64,000 bases of DNA from Alphaproteobacteria bacterium (GTDB lineage Bacteria; Pseudomonadota; Alphaproteobacteria; UBA8366; GCA-2717185), in the NCBI GenBank assembly GCA_012103325.1, contig WLWY01000001.1, positions 1,741,019-1,805,018 on the forward strand, in the 5' to 3' direction. A program made the position numbers and the translations under genes. Shown piece by piece: positions 24,697 through 34,055 of this stretch (position 1 is its first letter; every line of letters starts with the position of its first letter). A model generated the notes under the pieces. It searched no databases. It worked only from the letters and a program-made list of their open reading frames with translations, and was not told the origin of the DNA.

Positions 24697-25674
24697 ATGT
24701 CTGAAACGTCCCTCGCCTTCTTCGTCGACCTCGAACCTGCGGTCGCGGACTTTCAGGAATCCGTGGTCGAAGGGTTATCCGGCACGCCCAAGAGCGTGGC
24801 GTGCAAGTTTTTCTACGATGAGACTGGATCCGAGCTCTTCGGAAAAATTTGCGAGACCGAAGAATATTACGTTACCCGGACGGAGACTGCGCTGCTGCGT
24901 GACATCGGACCGGAACTCGCAAAACTTGCGGGGGCCGACTCCACGGTTATCGAGCTTGGTGCGGGATCGGATTTGAAAATTCGGTTGTTACTGGACGCGC
25001 TCGACCGACCGGCACAATACGTTCCGATAGATATTTCCCGTGAACATTTGCGCGAAGCGGCGAAGGCCGTCGCCGTTGATTATCCGACGCTTCGTGTTGG
25101 CGCGGTCTGTGCTGATTTCACCGCATCAATGACTCTACCAGAAAATGCTATCACCGAGACGGGTGGAACTCGGATTGGTTTCTTCCCTGGTTCGACGATT
25201 GGTAACTTTACGCCCGAAGCGGCGGAAGCGTTTCTAAGCGGGATTCGGCCTCTGCTTGGCGCCGGTGGTGCATTGCTGATCGGCGCTGACCTGCAAAAGG
25301 ACACCGATCGCCTCAACGCGGCTTACAATGACGCGGCTGGTTACACTGCTGCATTCAACATGAACATCCTGCACCGGATCGTCCGTGAGCTCGACGTAAC
25401 CCTCGACCCGGCGTATTTCGAACATTACGCGTTCTATAACGAGGCGGAAGGCCGCATCGAAATGCATCTGCGGAGCCTGCGGCAGCAGACAGTGCAGATC
25501 GCCGACAAGTCTTTCGATGTCCAGGCAGACGAACTGATTCATACGGAGAATTCGCACAAATATACCCTTGATGGGTTCTCCGCCCTTGCGGCGAAGGCAG
25601 GGTATGCTTCTGAAGCGCGTTGGACCGATGCCGAGAACCTGTTCAGCATCCATTATCTGACGGTCGCCGCGTAG
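24697..25674 (+). CDS. egtD: L-histidine N(alpha)-methyltransferase
   Basis: 325 residues, full length for EgtD. Diagnostic segments are ACKFFYDETGSELFGKICE and TEEYYVTRTETALL at the N-terminus, the SAM-binding VIELGAGSDLKIRLLLDAL, YVPIDIS, GFFPGSTIGNF and the C-terminal IHTENSHKYTLDGF. It trimethylates histidine to hercynine, the first committed step of ergothioneine synthesis. EgtB (sulfoxide synthase) normally lies beside it, but neither neighbour encodes it. Either egtB is elsewhere or hercynine is the product used. The gene is divergent from the FetAB pair. Confidence 0.92.
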   Translation: MSETSLAFFVDLEPAVADFQESVVEGLSGTPKSVACKFFYDETGSELFGKICETEEYYVTRTETALLRDIGPELAKLAGADSTVIELGAGSDLKIRLLLDALDRPAQYVPIDISREHLREAAKAVAVDYPTLRVGAVCADFTASMTLPENAITETGGTRIGFFPGSTIGNFTPEAAEAFLSGIRPLLGAGGALLIGADLQKDTDRLNAAYNDAAGYTAAFNMNILHRIVRELDVTLDPAYFEHYAFYNEAEGRIEMHLRSLRQQTVQIADKSFDVQADELIHTENSHKYTLDGFSALAAKAGYASEARWTDAENLFSIHYLTVAA

Positions 25675-25773
25675 ACGCCGCACTTAAAGTGATCCGTGCT
25701 AGGGTCTTGCAACTCAAGGCAGAATTGAATCGGGTAGCATTACAGGACTGTTAGCCGTCCCGTTGACCCTCTT

Positions 25774-25813
25774 GGGGCGAAATCGCATAGTATCGCTCCT
25801 CACGTTTCGCCCC
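25774..25813. promoter_or_regulatory. Inverted repeat in the hyuA leader
   Basis: GGGGCGAAA (25774-25782) and TTTCGCCCC (25805-25813) are exact reverse complements around a 22-base loop, 46 bases before the hyuA start. There is no T-run after it, so it is not an obvious terminator for egtD. It could be an operator or a leader hairpin. Nothing identifies its ligand. Confidence 0.45.
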
Positions 25814-25859
25814 TTGGACGAACACGAATTTATGAACTTAATGAGTAGGTAATGCGCGC

Positions 25860-27947
25860 ATGACGGATGGGGCGAGATTGGCTGTCGATATCGGCGGCAC
25901 GTTTACCGATGTGGTTTTGGAATATGAAGGCGGTCAGGAGCGCTTCAAGCTGCTGACGACGCCAGATGCACCGGAACGAGCAGTTCTTGAGGGTGTAGAC
26001 GCGATTTTGACACAGTCGGGTGTTAAGGCGTCCGCTGTCACGCTGGTGATCCACGGGACCACGCTTGCGACGAATGCGTTGATCGAGCGAAAGGGCGCGA
26101 AAACGGCCTTGATCACGACCGACGGGTTCCGCGACTCGATCGAGATCGCCTACGAGCATCGTTTTGAGCAGTACGATCTTTATATGGAGCGGCCACAGCC
26201 GCTCATCGAGCGCGACTGGCGTTTTTCAGTGCCGGAGCGAGTTGCTGCCGACGGTTCGGTGCTGTTGCCGCTGGATGAGGATGCGCTGAAAACGCTAGCG
26301 CAGGATCTCGGCAAAACAGACGTTGAGTCCATCGCCGTCTGTTTCCTGCACAGCTATATCTATGCCGACCATGAGCGTCGTGCGGGTGAAATTCTGCAGT
26401 CGGAACTGCCCAATATTTCGATAACCTTGTCATCGCATGTTTGCCCGGAAATCCGTGAATACGATAGGATGTCGACCGCCTGTGCGAACGCCTATGTGCA
26501 GCCGATGATGGCCGGTTATCTGAACAAATTGAAAGACGGGCTTCAGGATAGCGGCGTGGTCGGTCCGTTGTTGCTCATGATGTCGAGCGGCGGCGTCACG
26601 ACCGTTGAAACCGCGATGACGCTGCCGATCCGGCTTGTTGAATCCGGACCGGCAGGCGGCGCGATTCTGGCGCGGGACATTGCCAAGGAAAACGACCTCG
26701 ATCTCGTGCTCTCCTTCGATATGGGCGGTACGACGGCGAAGATTACCTTAATCGACGACTTCACGCCGCACATCGCACGCTCGTTCGAAGTCGCGCGCAT
26801 GTACCGGTTCCTGAAGGGAAGCGGTTTGCCACTGCGGATCCCGGTGATCGATATGGTTGAGATCGGCGCCGGCGGCGGATCCATCGCCGATGTGGATGCA
26901 ATGCAGCGTATCCGGGTCGGACCGGAAAGCGCGGGCTCCGTGCCAGGCCCAGCTTGCTATGGCAATGGCGGCGAGGCCCCAACGGTTACCGATGCCGACA
27001 CGGTGTTGGGACGGATCGATCCTTCCCGCTTCGCCGGAGGGCAGGTCACGTTGGAACCGGAGCGCGCGACCGTGGCGGTCGACCGCGATGTCGGTGGTCC
27101 GTTGAGTGTCGAGACGAATGTTGCCGCAGCCGGCATCGCCGAGATCGTGGATGAGCATATGGCCAATGCGGCGCGCGTCCATGCGATCGAGAATGGCAAG
27201 GATATGGTAGGCCGTTCGCTGGTGGCGTTTGGCGGTGCAGCGCCGCTGCACGCGGCGCGGCTCGCGGACAAGTTGGGTATCGATACCATTGTCGTCCCGC
27301 AAGGGGCTGGTGTTGGATCGGCGATCGGGTTTCTACGGGCCCAGATATCCTACGAAGTGGTGCGGACCCGCTACATGGATTTGCGGCAGTTCGATCCTTC
27401 GGTGGTCAACGATATCTTCGCGGAGATGCGCCAAGAAGCGGAGGCGGTTGTGCGGCTCGGCGCGCCGGATGAACCGCTCGTGGAGATCCGGTCCGCATTC
27501 ATGCGGTATCGCGGGCAGGGTCACGAGATCATGGTCACGGTGCCGGACCGGGCATTCGGTCCAGACGATGGGGCTATCTTCGCCGAATGGTTTGCGGAGG
27601 CTTATCGTGGCCTGTTCAGCCGTATTATCCCCAACCTTAGTGTCGAAGTTTTGACCTGGACGCTCTCACTGGCGACGGAGAGGGGGGCGGCGGAAATGGC
27701 GCCGCAACAGGCGGCCGAGGGCCGCGCCGAGCCGGAGAGCCAGCGCAAATTGTTCGACCCGGCAAGCGGTACCTGGATCGAAGCGGGGGTTTATTCTCGT
27801 TCGGCATTGCAGCCCGGTTCGGAGATTCCGGGGCCGGCGATCATCGTCGAAGACGAAACAACGACATTGGTTACCAACGGCTTCGGGGCGACTGTCAACG
27901 CGCTGGGCCAGATCATCATGACGAAGGAGGGCTCGTCCAATGACTGA
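25860..27947 (+). CDS. hyuA: Hydantoinase/5-oxoprolinase-type subunit A (HyuA)
   Basis: 695 residues, normal for HyuA. The N-terminal hydantoinase-A domain begins with the actin-fold phosphate loop RLAVDIGGTFTDVVLE and continues with VTLVIHGTTLATNALIERKG. The main hydantoinase/oxoprolinase domain follows (about 200-490) with SFDMGGTTAKITLIDD and SLVAFGGAAPLHAARLADKL. These enzymes use ATP to open hydantoin, oxoproline or related rings, or carboxylate ketones such as acetone and acetophenone. HyuB overlaps it by 8 bases. No AcxC-type gamma subunit is adjacent, favouring hydantoinase/oxoprolinase over acetone carboxylase. Confidence 0.9.
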   Translation: MTDGARLAVDIGGTFTDVVLEYEGGQERFKLLTTPDAPERAVLEGVDAILTQSGVKASAVTLVIHGTTLATNALIERKGAKTALITTDGFRDSIEIAYEHRFEQYDLYMERPQPLIERDWRFSVPERVAADGSVLLPLDEDALKTLAQDLGKTDVESIAVCFLHSYIYADHERRAGEILQSELPNISITLSSHVCPEIREYDRMSTACANAYVQPMMAGYLNKLKDGLQDSGVVGPLLLMMSSGGVTTVETAMTLPIRLVESGPAGGAILARDIAKENDLDLVLSFDMGGTTAKITLIDDFTPHIARSFEVARMYRFLKGSGLPLRIPVIDMVEIGAGGGSIADVDAMQRIRVGPESAGSVPGPACYGNGGEAPTVTDADTVLGRIDPSRFAGGQVTLEPERATVAVDRDVGGPLSVETNVAAAGIAEIVDEHMANAARVHAIENGKDMVGRSLVAFGGAAPLHAARLADKLGIDTIVVPQGAGVGSAIGFLRAQISYEVVRTRYMDLRQFDPSVVNDIFAEMRQEAEAVVRLGAPDEPLVEIRSAFMRYRGQGHEIMVTVPDRAFGPDDGAIFAEWFAEAYRGLFSRIIPNLSVEVLTWTLSLATERGAAEMAPQQAAEGRAEPESQRKLFDPASGTWIEAGVYSRSALQPGSEIPGPAIIVEDETTTLVTNGFGATVNALGQIIMTKEGSSND

Positions 27948-29652
27948 CGCCAATATGGAACGCATCCGGTACCAGGTCATGTGGGACCGGCTGATTTCCG
28001 TGGTCGAGGAGCAGGCCCAGACACTTGTGCGCACGGCGTTTAGTACGTCATCGCGGGAAGCCGGTGATATTTCGGCCGGTGTCTTCAATCTCAAGGGTCA
28101 GATGCTGGCGCAAGCGGTCACCGGGACACCGGGGCATATCAACACGATGGCGCGCGCGGTCATTCATTTCCTCGACGTGTTCCCGGCGGACACGATGAAG
28201 GAAGGGGACGTTTACCTCACCAACGATCCATGGAAGGGCACCGGCCATTTGCATGATTTTACCGTCGTGACACCTGCGTTCCGCGATGGCCGCATGGTAG
28301 CGATGTTCGCCTGCACTAGCCATGTCGTCGATATCGGCGGCGTCGGGATGTCGCCGGACGGTCGGCAGGTCTATCATGAAGGGCTGTACGTCCCAATCAT
28401 GCCGCTCGCCACCGAAGGCAAGATGAACGAGTGGTTCCTCAACATGGTGCGCGCCAACGTCCGCGAACCGGTGCAGGTCGAAGGCGACATTTACGCGCTT
28501 GCTGCTTGTAACGAAACCGGCACAAAGCGGCTTCTCGCGATGATGGACGAGTACGATCTCGACGATCTCGATGCGCTTGGCGGGCACATCATCGAGCAGA
28601 GTAAGACCGCAATTACAGCCGCGATCAACAAGCTGCCGCAGGGCAGTTGGTCGCATTCCATGCGCATCGACGGCATGGAAGCGCCGATTGATTTCGTCGC
28701 GAAGCTGACGATTTCCAACGGCATTATCCATGTCGACTATGAAGGGACTTCCGGCACTTCGGATTTCGGTATCAACTGCCCGATGTGCTACACGGAGGCC
28801 TATACCGCCTTTGGCGTGAAATGCGTCGTCGCGCCGGAAATTCCCAATAATGCCGGTACCTTGGACGCGGTCACCGTGTCCGCGCCGGAGAATACGATCG
28901 TCAACGCACCACACCCTTGCGCGGTGGTGGCGCGGTCGACCATCGGCCACATGCTGCCCGACGTGGTGTTCGGCTGCCTGCATCAGGCGATGCCCGACGT
29001 GGTGCCGGCTGAGGGCACGTCGAACCTCTGGAATCTCAAGCTTGGCGCGGGACATGGTATTACCGCGCGTACGGATAAAGAATCATCGACTTTCATGATG
29101 ATGACGTTTCACAGCGGTGGTGCTGGCGCGCGGCCAATGTTGGATGGTTTGTCTGCGACGCCCTATCCCAGTGGTGTGCGGAACGTTCCCGTCGAAATTT
29201 CCGAAGCCATTACGCCCATGGTCGTCTGGCGTAAGGAACTGCGCGCGGATTCCGGCGGGGCCGGTGCGCAGCGCGGCGGCCTGGGCCAGATCATGGAAAT
29301 TACCAGCCGCGAGGAGGCGCCGTTCGGCATCTTCGCCAGTTTCGAACGCGTGGTGCATCCCGCGCGCGGGCGGGATGGCGGCGGTGTTGGGGCAAATGGC
29401 CGGCTGCATCTTGAATCCGGGACAGAGCTTCGCAGCAAGGGCTTCCAAACGATTCCGACGGGGGACCGGCTGATCATTGAAATGCCCGGCGGTGGCGGCT
29501 ATGGCGATCCGATGACACGCGATCCACAAGAGGTCGCGACGGATGTGCGTCTCGGGTTGGTCAGTGCTGACGCAGCGGCGGCCGATTACGGTGTGATCTT
29601 GGCCGCGGACGGCACGGTCGACGAATCCGCAACGGCGGATCGCCGCGGCTAA
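27940..29652 (+). CDS. hyuB: Hydantoinase/5-oxoprolinase-type subunit B (HyuB)
   Basis: 570 residues. The hydantoinase-B domain fills the chain: RYQVMWDRLISVVEEQAQTL near the start, then VYLTNDPWKGTGHLHDFTVV, and the glycine-rich end LIIEMPGGGGYGDPMTRDP, which is diagnostic. Its ATG lies inside the hyuA end (ATGACTGA), so translation is coupled. Together the subunits form one ATP-dependent amidohydrolase. The C-terminus overlaps the convergent LysE-family gene by 4 bases. The substrate is not determined by sequence. Confidence 0.9.
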   Translation: MTDANMERIRYQVMWDRLISVVEEQAQTLVRTAFSTSSREAGDISAGVFNLKGQMLAQAVTGTPGHINTMARAVIHFLDVFPADTMKEGDVYLTNDPWKGTGHLHDFTVVTPAFRDGRMVAMFACTSHVVDIGGVGMSPDGRQVYHEGLYVPIMPLATEGKMNEWFLNMVRANVREPVQVEGDIYALAACNETGTKRLLAMMDEYDLDDLDALGGHIIEQSKTAITAAINKLPQGSWSHSMRIDGMEAPIDFVAKLTISNGIIHVDYEGTSGTSDFGINCPMCYTEAYTAFGVKCVVAPEIPNNAGTLDAVTVSAPENTIVNAPHPCAVVARSTIGHMLPDVVFGCLHQAMPDVVPAEGTSNLWNLKLGAGHGITARTDKESSTFMMMTFHSGGAGARPMLDGLSATPYPSGVRNVPVEISEAITPMVVWRKELRADSGGAGAQRGGLGQIMEITSREEAPFGIFASFERVVHPARGRDGGGVGANGRLHLESGTELRSKGFQTIPTGDRLIIEMPGGGGYGDPMTRDPQEVATDVRLGLVSADAAAADYGVILAADGTVDESATADRRG

Positions 29653-30278
29653 CTGCGCCGGGGACCGTCCGTTATCGCGAGGCCGGCACCGGCAACTATG
29701 TAAATCGTACCTACCGCTCGATTGAAGGCTAGGCGTCGGCGTACGGTGCCTAGCAGGCGGCTAATCCCAATGCCTGCGGCGCAGTAGCCGCCATAGATCA
29801 TGATCGTCACGGCGAATGAAGTCGGAGCGAGGACGAGCATTTGCTCGGCAAGCGGGACAGTGGGCGAAATGAACTGCGAAAATATGGCCATGTAAGAGAA
29901 AACGGCCTTCGGGTTGCTCAGGGAGATCAGGAAAGCGCGGCGCATGGTTGCCAACCGAGACGGAAACCCGGAATTGCCGATGATTTCGATTGTGCCGCCT
30001 TTTCGCCACAGGGCAATGCCCATCCAGATCAGATAGCCGCCACCGCAGATCTTCAGGATTTGAAACAGCATCGCGTTCGCGGCGAGGATCGCGGCGACGC
30101 CGAATATCGTCGCAGCCATATGGCACAGGGATGCGATCAGAATGCCGACGACCGCCCACAGGGATCGCCGCAACCCCGCATCGGCTGAAAGGGCGATGCA
30201 GTTGAGCGCGTTGGGGCCGAGCGGTAGCGACGCTGCGATCCAGACCATCAGAAAAAGTGACCATTGCTCGAATGTCAT
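29649..30278 (-). CDS. LysE/RhtB-family exporter
   Basis: 209 residues from ATG 30278; an open frame extends upstream but that part is basic, unlike a membrane protein, and overlaps the divergent regulator leader. Six hydrophobic helices carry the family motif ASLPLGPNALNCIALSADAG and FLISLSNPKAVFSYMAIFSQ. It probably exports an amino acid or related compound. Lying tail-to-tail with hyuAB and head-to-head with an ArsR-like regulator, it may be regulated by that protein and handle a product of HyuAB action. This is inference. Confidence 0.85.
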   Translation of the reverse strand: MTFEQWSLFLMVWIAASLPLGPNALNCIALSADAGLRRSLWAVVGILIASLCHMAATIFGVAAILAANAMLFQILKICGGGYLIWMGIALWRKGGTIEIIGNSGFPSRLATMRRAFLISLSNPKAVFSYMAIFSQFISPTVPLAEQMLVLAPTSFAVTIMIYGGYCAAGIGISRLLGTVRRRLAFNRAVGTIYIVAGAGLAITDGPRRS

Positions 30279-30416
30279 ACGGCGGACTATCGGCGCGTCG
30301 CTGCGAGACGTCCAACGGCAACGCTTCGATGCGCGTCGAAAGGAGCGTTGTGTCGTCCACCAGGACAATGCGGTACTGTGGGTGACTTCCGTAAGGGTGA
30401 TAGGGGAGCCCGTCTC

Positions 30417-31124
30417 GTGGCCAATCTCGACGCTCGAATTTCCTTTCCCGCCGCGATGTTGGCGGACCAGACGCGTGAGGTGATGGTGATGTCGCTCATG
30501 GATGGCCGGGCCTATACGTCGAAGGAACTTGCCTTCCGCGCCCGGGTTACGCCGCAGACTGCATCCTTTCACCTCAAGAAGATGGTCGAAGCGCAGCTAC
30601 TGCTGTGCCATTGCCAGGGCCGACACGCCTACTACCGGATCAACGGGTCAGATGTGGCGGCGGCGATCGAGGCGCTGGTGCGGATCGCCCCGACACCCGG
30701 TATGCCGTCGCACCTGAAACGAAAAACGGGGCCGTTCTTGCACGCAAGACGGTGCTATGACCATTTGGCCGGACGTCTTGGTGTCGCGGTGGCCGAGCGC
30801 GTCGAGGCGCTGGATCTCATCGCGTCGTCAGGTATCGAGTGCCGTTTGACGGAAAAGGGCGATGTCTTCTTCGGCAAGATGGGCCTTGATATTGCCGCGC
30901 TCAGAAAACGCCGGCGATCCTTTCTGCGGCCCTGCATCGATTGTACGGAGCGCAAGCCGCACCTCGCCGGCGTGCTGGCGTCGGCCATGCTCGATCATTT
31001 TACCGACGACGGTTGGGTCGCGTCTGCCGAGATCGCGCGGGCCTTGGTGGTTACGGAACGGGGACGGCGCATGTTCCCCCGGACGTTCGGCGTGTCCCGG
31101 GACTTGCTCAAACCGGCCGCATAG
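30417..31124 (+). CDS. ArsR-like winged-helix regulator with C-terminal extension
   Basis: 235 residues from GTG 30417, chosen for the AGGGGAG site 8 bases upstream. The winged helix occupies about residues 10-85: AMLADQTREVMVMSLMDGRA, YTSKELAFRARVTPQTASFH and LLLCHCQGRHAYYRI. The second half (LHARRCYDHLAGRLGVAVAE and DCTERKPHLAGVLASAMLDH) matches a conserved extension with cysteines and histidines in this ArsR subfamily; a metal or ligand role is possible. It is divergent from the LysE exporter across 138 bases, a usual layout for a regulator and its target. Confidence 0.83.
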   Translation: MANLDARISFPAAMLADQTREVMVMSLMDGRAYTSKELAFRARVTPQTASFHLKKMVEAQLLLCHCQGRHAYYRINGSDVAAAIEALVRIAPTPGMPSHLKRKTGPFLHARRCYDHLAGRLGVAVAERVEALDLIASSGIECRLTEKGDVFFGKMGLDIAALRKRRRSFLRPCIDCTERKPHLAGVLASAMLDHFTDDGWVASAEIARALVVTERGRRMFPRTFGVSRDLLKPAA

Positions 31125-31135
31125 ATCCCCGAAAT

Positions 31136-31606
31136 CTATGACGGAAGGTGCGGGCTGCCACTGTTGCGTTTCTGCATTCGTTCGGCGGACTTACCGAGAA
31201 TTCTCGCGAGGTTGCTGCCGTCGAATCCGAGCTGCGCCATCGCGACGCCCGTGTCGAAATTCTCCGAATAGTCGCGAATCTTGCCGTCTTCCAGTTCGAA
31301 TCGGGACATGCCTTCGAAGACGACCCGCTTGCCCTCCGAATCCGGCATCGTCGAGGTGTAACTGAAGACGTAGCGGGCGTATCCGAGCGTTCCGTCGCAG
31401 ACCAGATCCTTCATTTGCCAGCGAAAATCTTTCGCGTGGCCATGGAAATGCGCTTCGAGCATGTGCGTAATAGCGTCGCGGCCCCGGGAAGGGCCGTAGA
31501 AGCCGTCGTGGTAGACGCCGTCCTCGCAAAACAACGCGGCAAGCCCTTGTCCATCGCCGCTTTCAATGGCTGCTGTGAAGTCACTGAGTAGGGATTCGAA
31601 ATCCAT
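31136..31606 (-). CDS. SnoaL-like/NTF2-fold protein
   Basis: 156 residues with a GGAGG ribosome site. The fold is recognisable from the N-terminal helix FESLLSDFTAAIESGDGQGL and LFCEDGVYHDGFYGPSRGRD through RFELEDGKIRDYSENFDTGV. It is the last gene of a five-gene - strand run headed by an acyl-CoA dehydrogenase, 42 bases after the CoA ligase. NTF2-fold members in such catabolic clusters are often steroid isomerase or dehydratase relatives, but catalytic residues cannot be assigned here. Confidence 0.82.
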   Translation of the reverse strand: MDFESLLSDFTAAIESGDGQGLAALFCEDGVYHDGFYGPSRGRDAITHMLEAHFHGHAKDFRWQMKDLVCDGTLGYARYVFSYTSTMPDSEGKRVVFEGMSRFELEDGKIRDYSENFDTGVAMAQLGFDGSNLARILGKSAERMQKRNSGSPHLPS

Positions 31607-31648
31607 GGGTAGCCTCCATCATCGCATTCCGTTCGCATTGTCGCCGGT

Positions 31649-33178
31649 TTAGATCGACCGTCCTGCCGCGGCCCAGTAGGGCTCGCGTAGTTTGCGCTTG
31701 AAGATCTTTCCCGTGTCTTCGCGCGGGAGATCTGTCCGGAACTCGATCAGGCGCGGGACCTTGTATTTGGCGAGATGCTTCGACAAATGCGCACGGAGAT
31801 CGACTTCCGTGAGCGTAGCATTGTCCAGCGGTTCGACCAGGGCGGCGACGGCCTCGCCATACTCGTCATCGGGAATGCCGAATACCGCACAGTCTTTGAC
31901 GCCGGGGATGCCGATGATCGCGGACTCAATTTCCGCGGGGTAGATATTGACGCCGCCGGATATCACCATGTCCCGAACGCGGTCGCAGATATACAGAAAT
32001 CCGTCTTCGTCGAAATAGCCGACATCGCCGTTTGTGATCATGCCGTCGCGGCCGATGGCGCGCCGCTTTTCCGGATCGTTATGATAGGTGAAATCCGGAT
32101 TATCGGTAGACCACATGTAAACTTCGCCGGCTTCGCCAATGGCGGCCTCGGTGCCGTCTTCCCGATAGATGCGGACGGTCGCTGATTCTACGGGTCGGCC
32201 GGCAGTGCCCGGGTGCGTCAGGGATTGCTCGCTGTCACAATGGGTGATCATGCCGCTTTCGGTGCTGCCGTAGAATTCGTGGATGATCGGCCCCCACCAG
32301 TCGATCATCTCCCGCTTGATGTTCGGTGGGCAGGTCGCGCCGGCGATGATTATATGCTGGAGGCTCGACAGGTCGTAGCGCTTGCGGACCTCCTCCGGCA
32401 GTTTCAACAGGCGGACGAACATGATTGGCGCCATGAACATACCGGTGATCTTGTGCCGTTCGATCAGTACGAGGAGTTCTTCGGCGTCGAAGCGGGGCTG
32501 CAGCACGATAGTCGCGCCGAAGGCGACCGCGAGGTTTGCATAGCTGTAAGGGGCGGCGTGATAGGCGGGGCCGCACACAACGGTGCGCATGCCCTCATGG
32601 TGACCCATCACGGTTCGCGCCCGCGCCTGCACGTTCTTGATCTGCTCTTCGGTCGGCGCCTCGCGCTTGACGCCTTTCGGCCGCCCGGTCGTGCCGGAGG
32701 TATACATCATGCGCATTGGCGCGGCCGCTGCGGGTGCCTGTCGCGGTTCGAATTGTTCCAGCCAATCCGACCAGACCGTTGTGCCGCTGGGCGCAACGTG
32801 TAGAGCTGGATCGGCGCCGTAGGCGCTGGCGATGGGTTCCGGTGTTGGCACCACCAGCGTGAGCACATCATCCGGAATGTCGTCTGCAATCCGCGCCAGC
32901 AGGTCGCTATGGACAACCAGTACCTTGGCGCCGCTGTCACGCAGGATGTATCCGACTTCCTCGCTAGAGAAATGCCAGTTGATCGGCACGACATAGGCGC
33001 CGATGAGTTGCGTCGCGGCGGTGACCTCGAAGATCGGGATGTCGTTGCGCAGCAGCCACGCGACTGCGTCGCCGGGCCCAACGCCACGCGCCATGAGGCC
33101 GGTTGCCGCCCGCGCTACTCGGTCGTCCAGCGCCGTGCCGGACACCGTGCGGTCTCCCAGGATAATCGTCGATGCCAT
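31649..33178 (-). CDS. AMP-forming acyl-CoA ligase
   Basis: 509 residues. The adenylate-forming signature MMYTSGTTGRPKGVKRE is at about 155-172. EFYGSTESGMIT is motif A5, RDGMITNGDVGYFDEDGFLY is A7, and DRVRDMVISGGVNIYPAEIE is A8; TGKIFKRKLR supplies the C-terminal catalytic lysine. These enzymes activate a carboxylic acid to its CoA thioester via an acyl-adenylate. The gene order with acyl-CoA dehydrogenase, hydratase and SDR upstream indicates activation of the pathway substrate for beta-oxidation. Chain length or ring structure of that substrate is unknown. Confidence 0.9.
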   Translation of the reverse strand: MASTIILGDRTVSGTALDDRVARAATGLMARGVGPGDAVAWLLRNDIPIFEVTAATQLIGAYVVPINWHFSSEEVGYILRDSGAKVLVVHSDLLARIADDIPDDVLTLVVPTPEPIASAYGADPALHVAPSGTTVWSDWLEQFEPRQAPAAAAPMRMMYTSGTTGRPKGVKREAPTEEQIKNVQARARTVMGHHEGMRTVVCGPAYHAAPYSYANLAVAFGATIVLQPRFDAEELLVLIERHKITGMFMAPIMFVRLLKLPEEVRKRYDLSSLQHIIIAGATCPPNIKREMIDWWGPIIHEFYGSTESGMITHCDSEQSLTHPGTAGRPVESATVRIYREDGTEAAIGEAGEVYMWSTDNPDFTYHNDPEKRRAIGRDGMITNGDVGYFDEDGFLYICDRVRDMVISGGVNIYPAEIESAIIGIPGVKDCAVFGIPDDEYGEAVAALVEPLDNATLTEVDLRAHLSKHLAKYKVPRLIEFRTDLPREDTGKIFKRKLREPYWAAAGRSI

Positions 33179-33202
33179 CCGCCTTAACCGCTGAACGCTA
33201 GC

Positions 33203-34024
33203 TCAGCGGCCGCCATCGCACATCAGCAATTGGCCGGTGATGTAATTCGATTCCGGTGTGCACATCAGATAGATCGCCCCGGCCGCCTCCTCCGGATACC
33301 CGCCGCGGCCCAGCGACATGTTCGTGCCGGCCGCTTCCAACCGCGCGCGCTGAATGCCGACGGCGATGTTGCGGCCCTCAATATCGATGCTGGCGCCTTC
33401 GCCATCGAGTGCCTGGGTGAGGCGGGTATGGACCAACCCGAACCCGACCGCGTTCACATTGACCTTGTAGCGGCCCCATTCGCGCGACAGTGCCTTGGTC
33501 ATGCCGACAATCGCAGCCTTGGCGGCGGAGTAGTTGGCTTGGCCCGCATTACCAAAATAACCCGATGTCGACGAGATATTGACGACCTTGCGAAAGATTT
33601 CCTGACCTTCGCGTGCTTCCTTCTTGGCGGCGATCCGGATCGGTTCAGCGGCTGCCCGCAGAATGCGGAAGGGTGCGGTCACGTGAACGTCCATGATGGC
33701 TTGAAACTGTTCGTCGGTCATCTTCTGGATGACGCTGTCCCAGGTGTACCCGGCGTTATTGACAATGATGTCCGGTGTGCCCCAATTGTCGATCGCTGTG
33801 CCGATGAAGCGTTCGGCGAAACCGTCCTCGACGACGCTGCCGATGCAGGCAACGGCTTCGGCGCCGCTGGCTTTCAATGCCTCGACCGTTTCCATGGCCG
33901 GCGCTTCGTCAAGATCGTTGACGACGATCCGCGCGCCTTCGCTGGCCAGTTTCTCCGCAACACAGCGGCCGATACCGCGGCCCGATCCGGATACGAGGGC
34001 AACCTTGCCTTCGAGTTTGCTCAT
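33203..34024 (-). CDS. SDR-family dehydrogenase (FabG/HSD17B4-like)
   Basis: 273 residues. The Rossmann motif LVSGSGRGIGRCVAEKLASE binds NAD(P), DLDEAP closes strand 2 with an acidic residue typical of NAD preference, and VNNAG is present as IIVNNAGYTWDS. Catalytic Tyr165 and Lys169 lie in NYSAAKAAIVG, with the serines of NISSTSGYFG just before. It resembles 3-hydroxyacyl-CoA dehydrogenases of the SDR type. Its place between MaoC hydratase and CoA ligase fits the third step of a beta-oxidation cycle. Confidence 0.9.
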   Translation of the reverse strand: MSKLEGKVALVSGSGRGIGRCVAEKLASEGARIVVNDLDEAPAMETVEALKASGAEAVACIGSVVEDGFAERFIGTAIDNWGTPDIIVNNAGYTWDSVIQKMTDEQFQAIMDVHVTAPFRILRAAAEPIRIAAKKEAREGQEIFRKVVNISSTSGYFGNAGQANYSAAKAAIVGMTKALSREWGRYKVNVNAVGFGLVHTRLTQALDGEGASIDIEGRNIAVGIQRARLEAAGTNMSLGRGGYPEEAAGAIYLMCTPESNYITGQLLMCDGGR

Positions 34025-34055
34025 TGTTCTCTCCCTGATTTCGTTGCCGGCGGTA

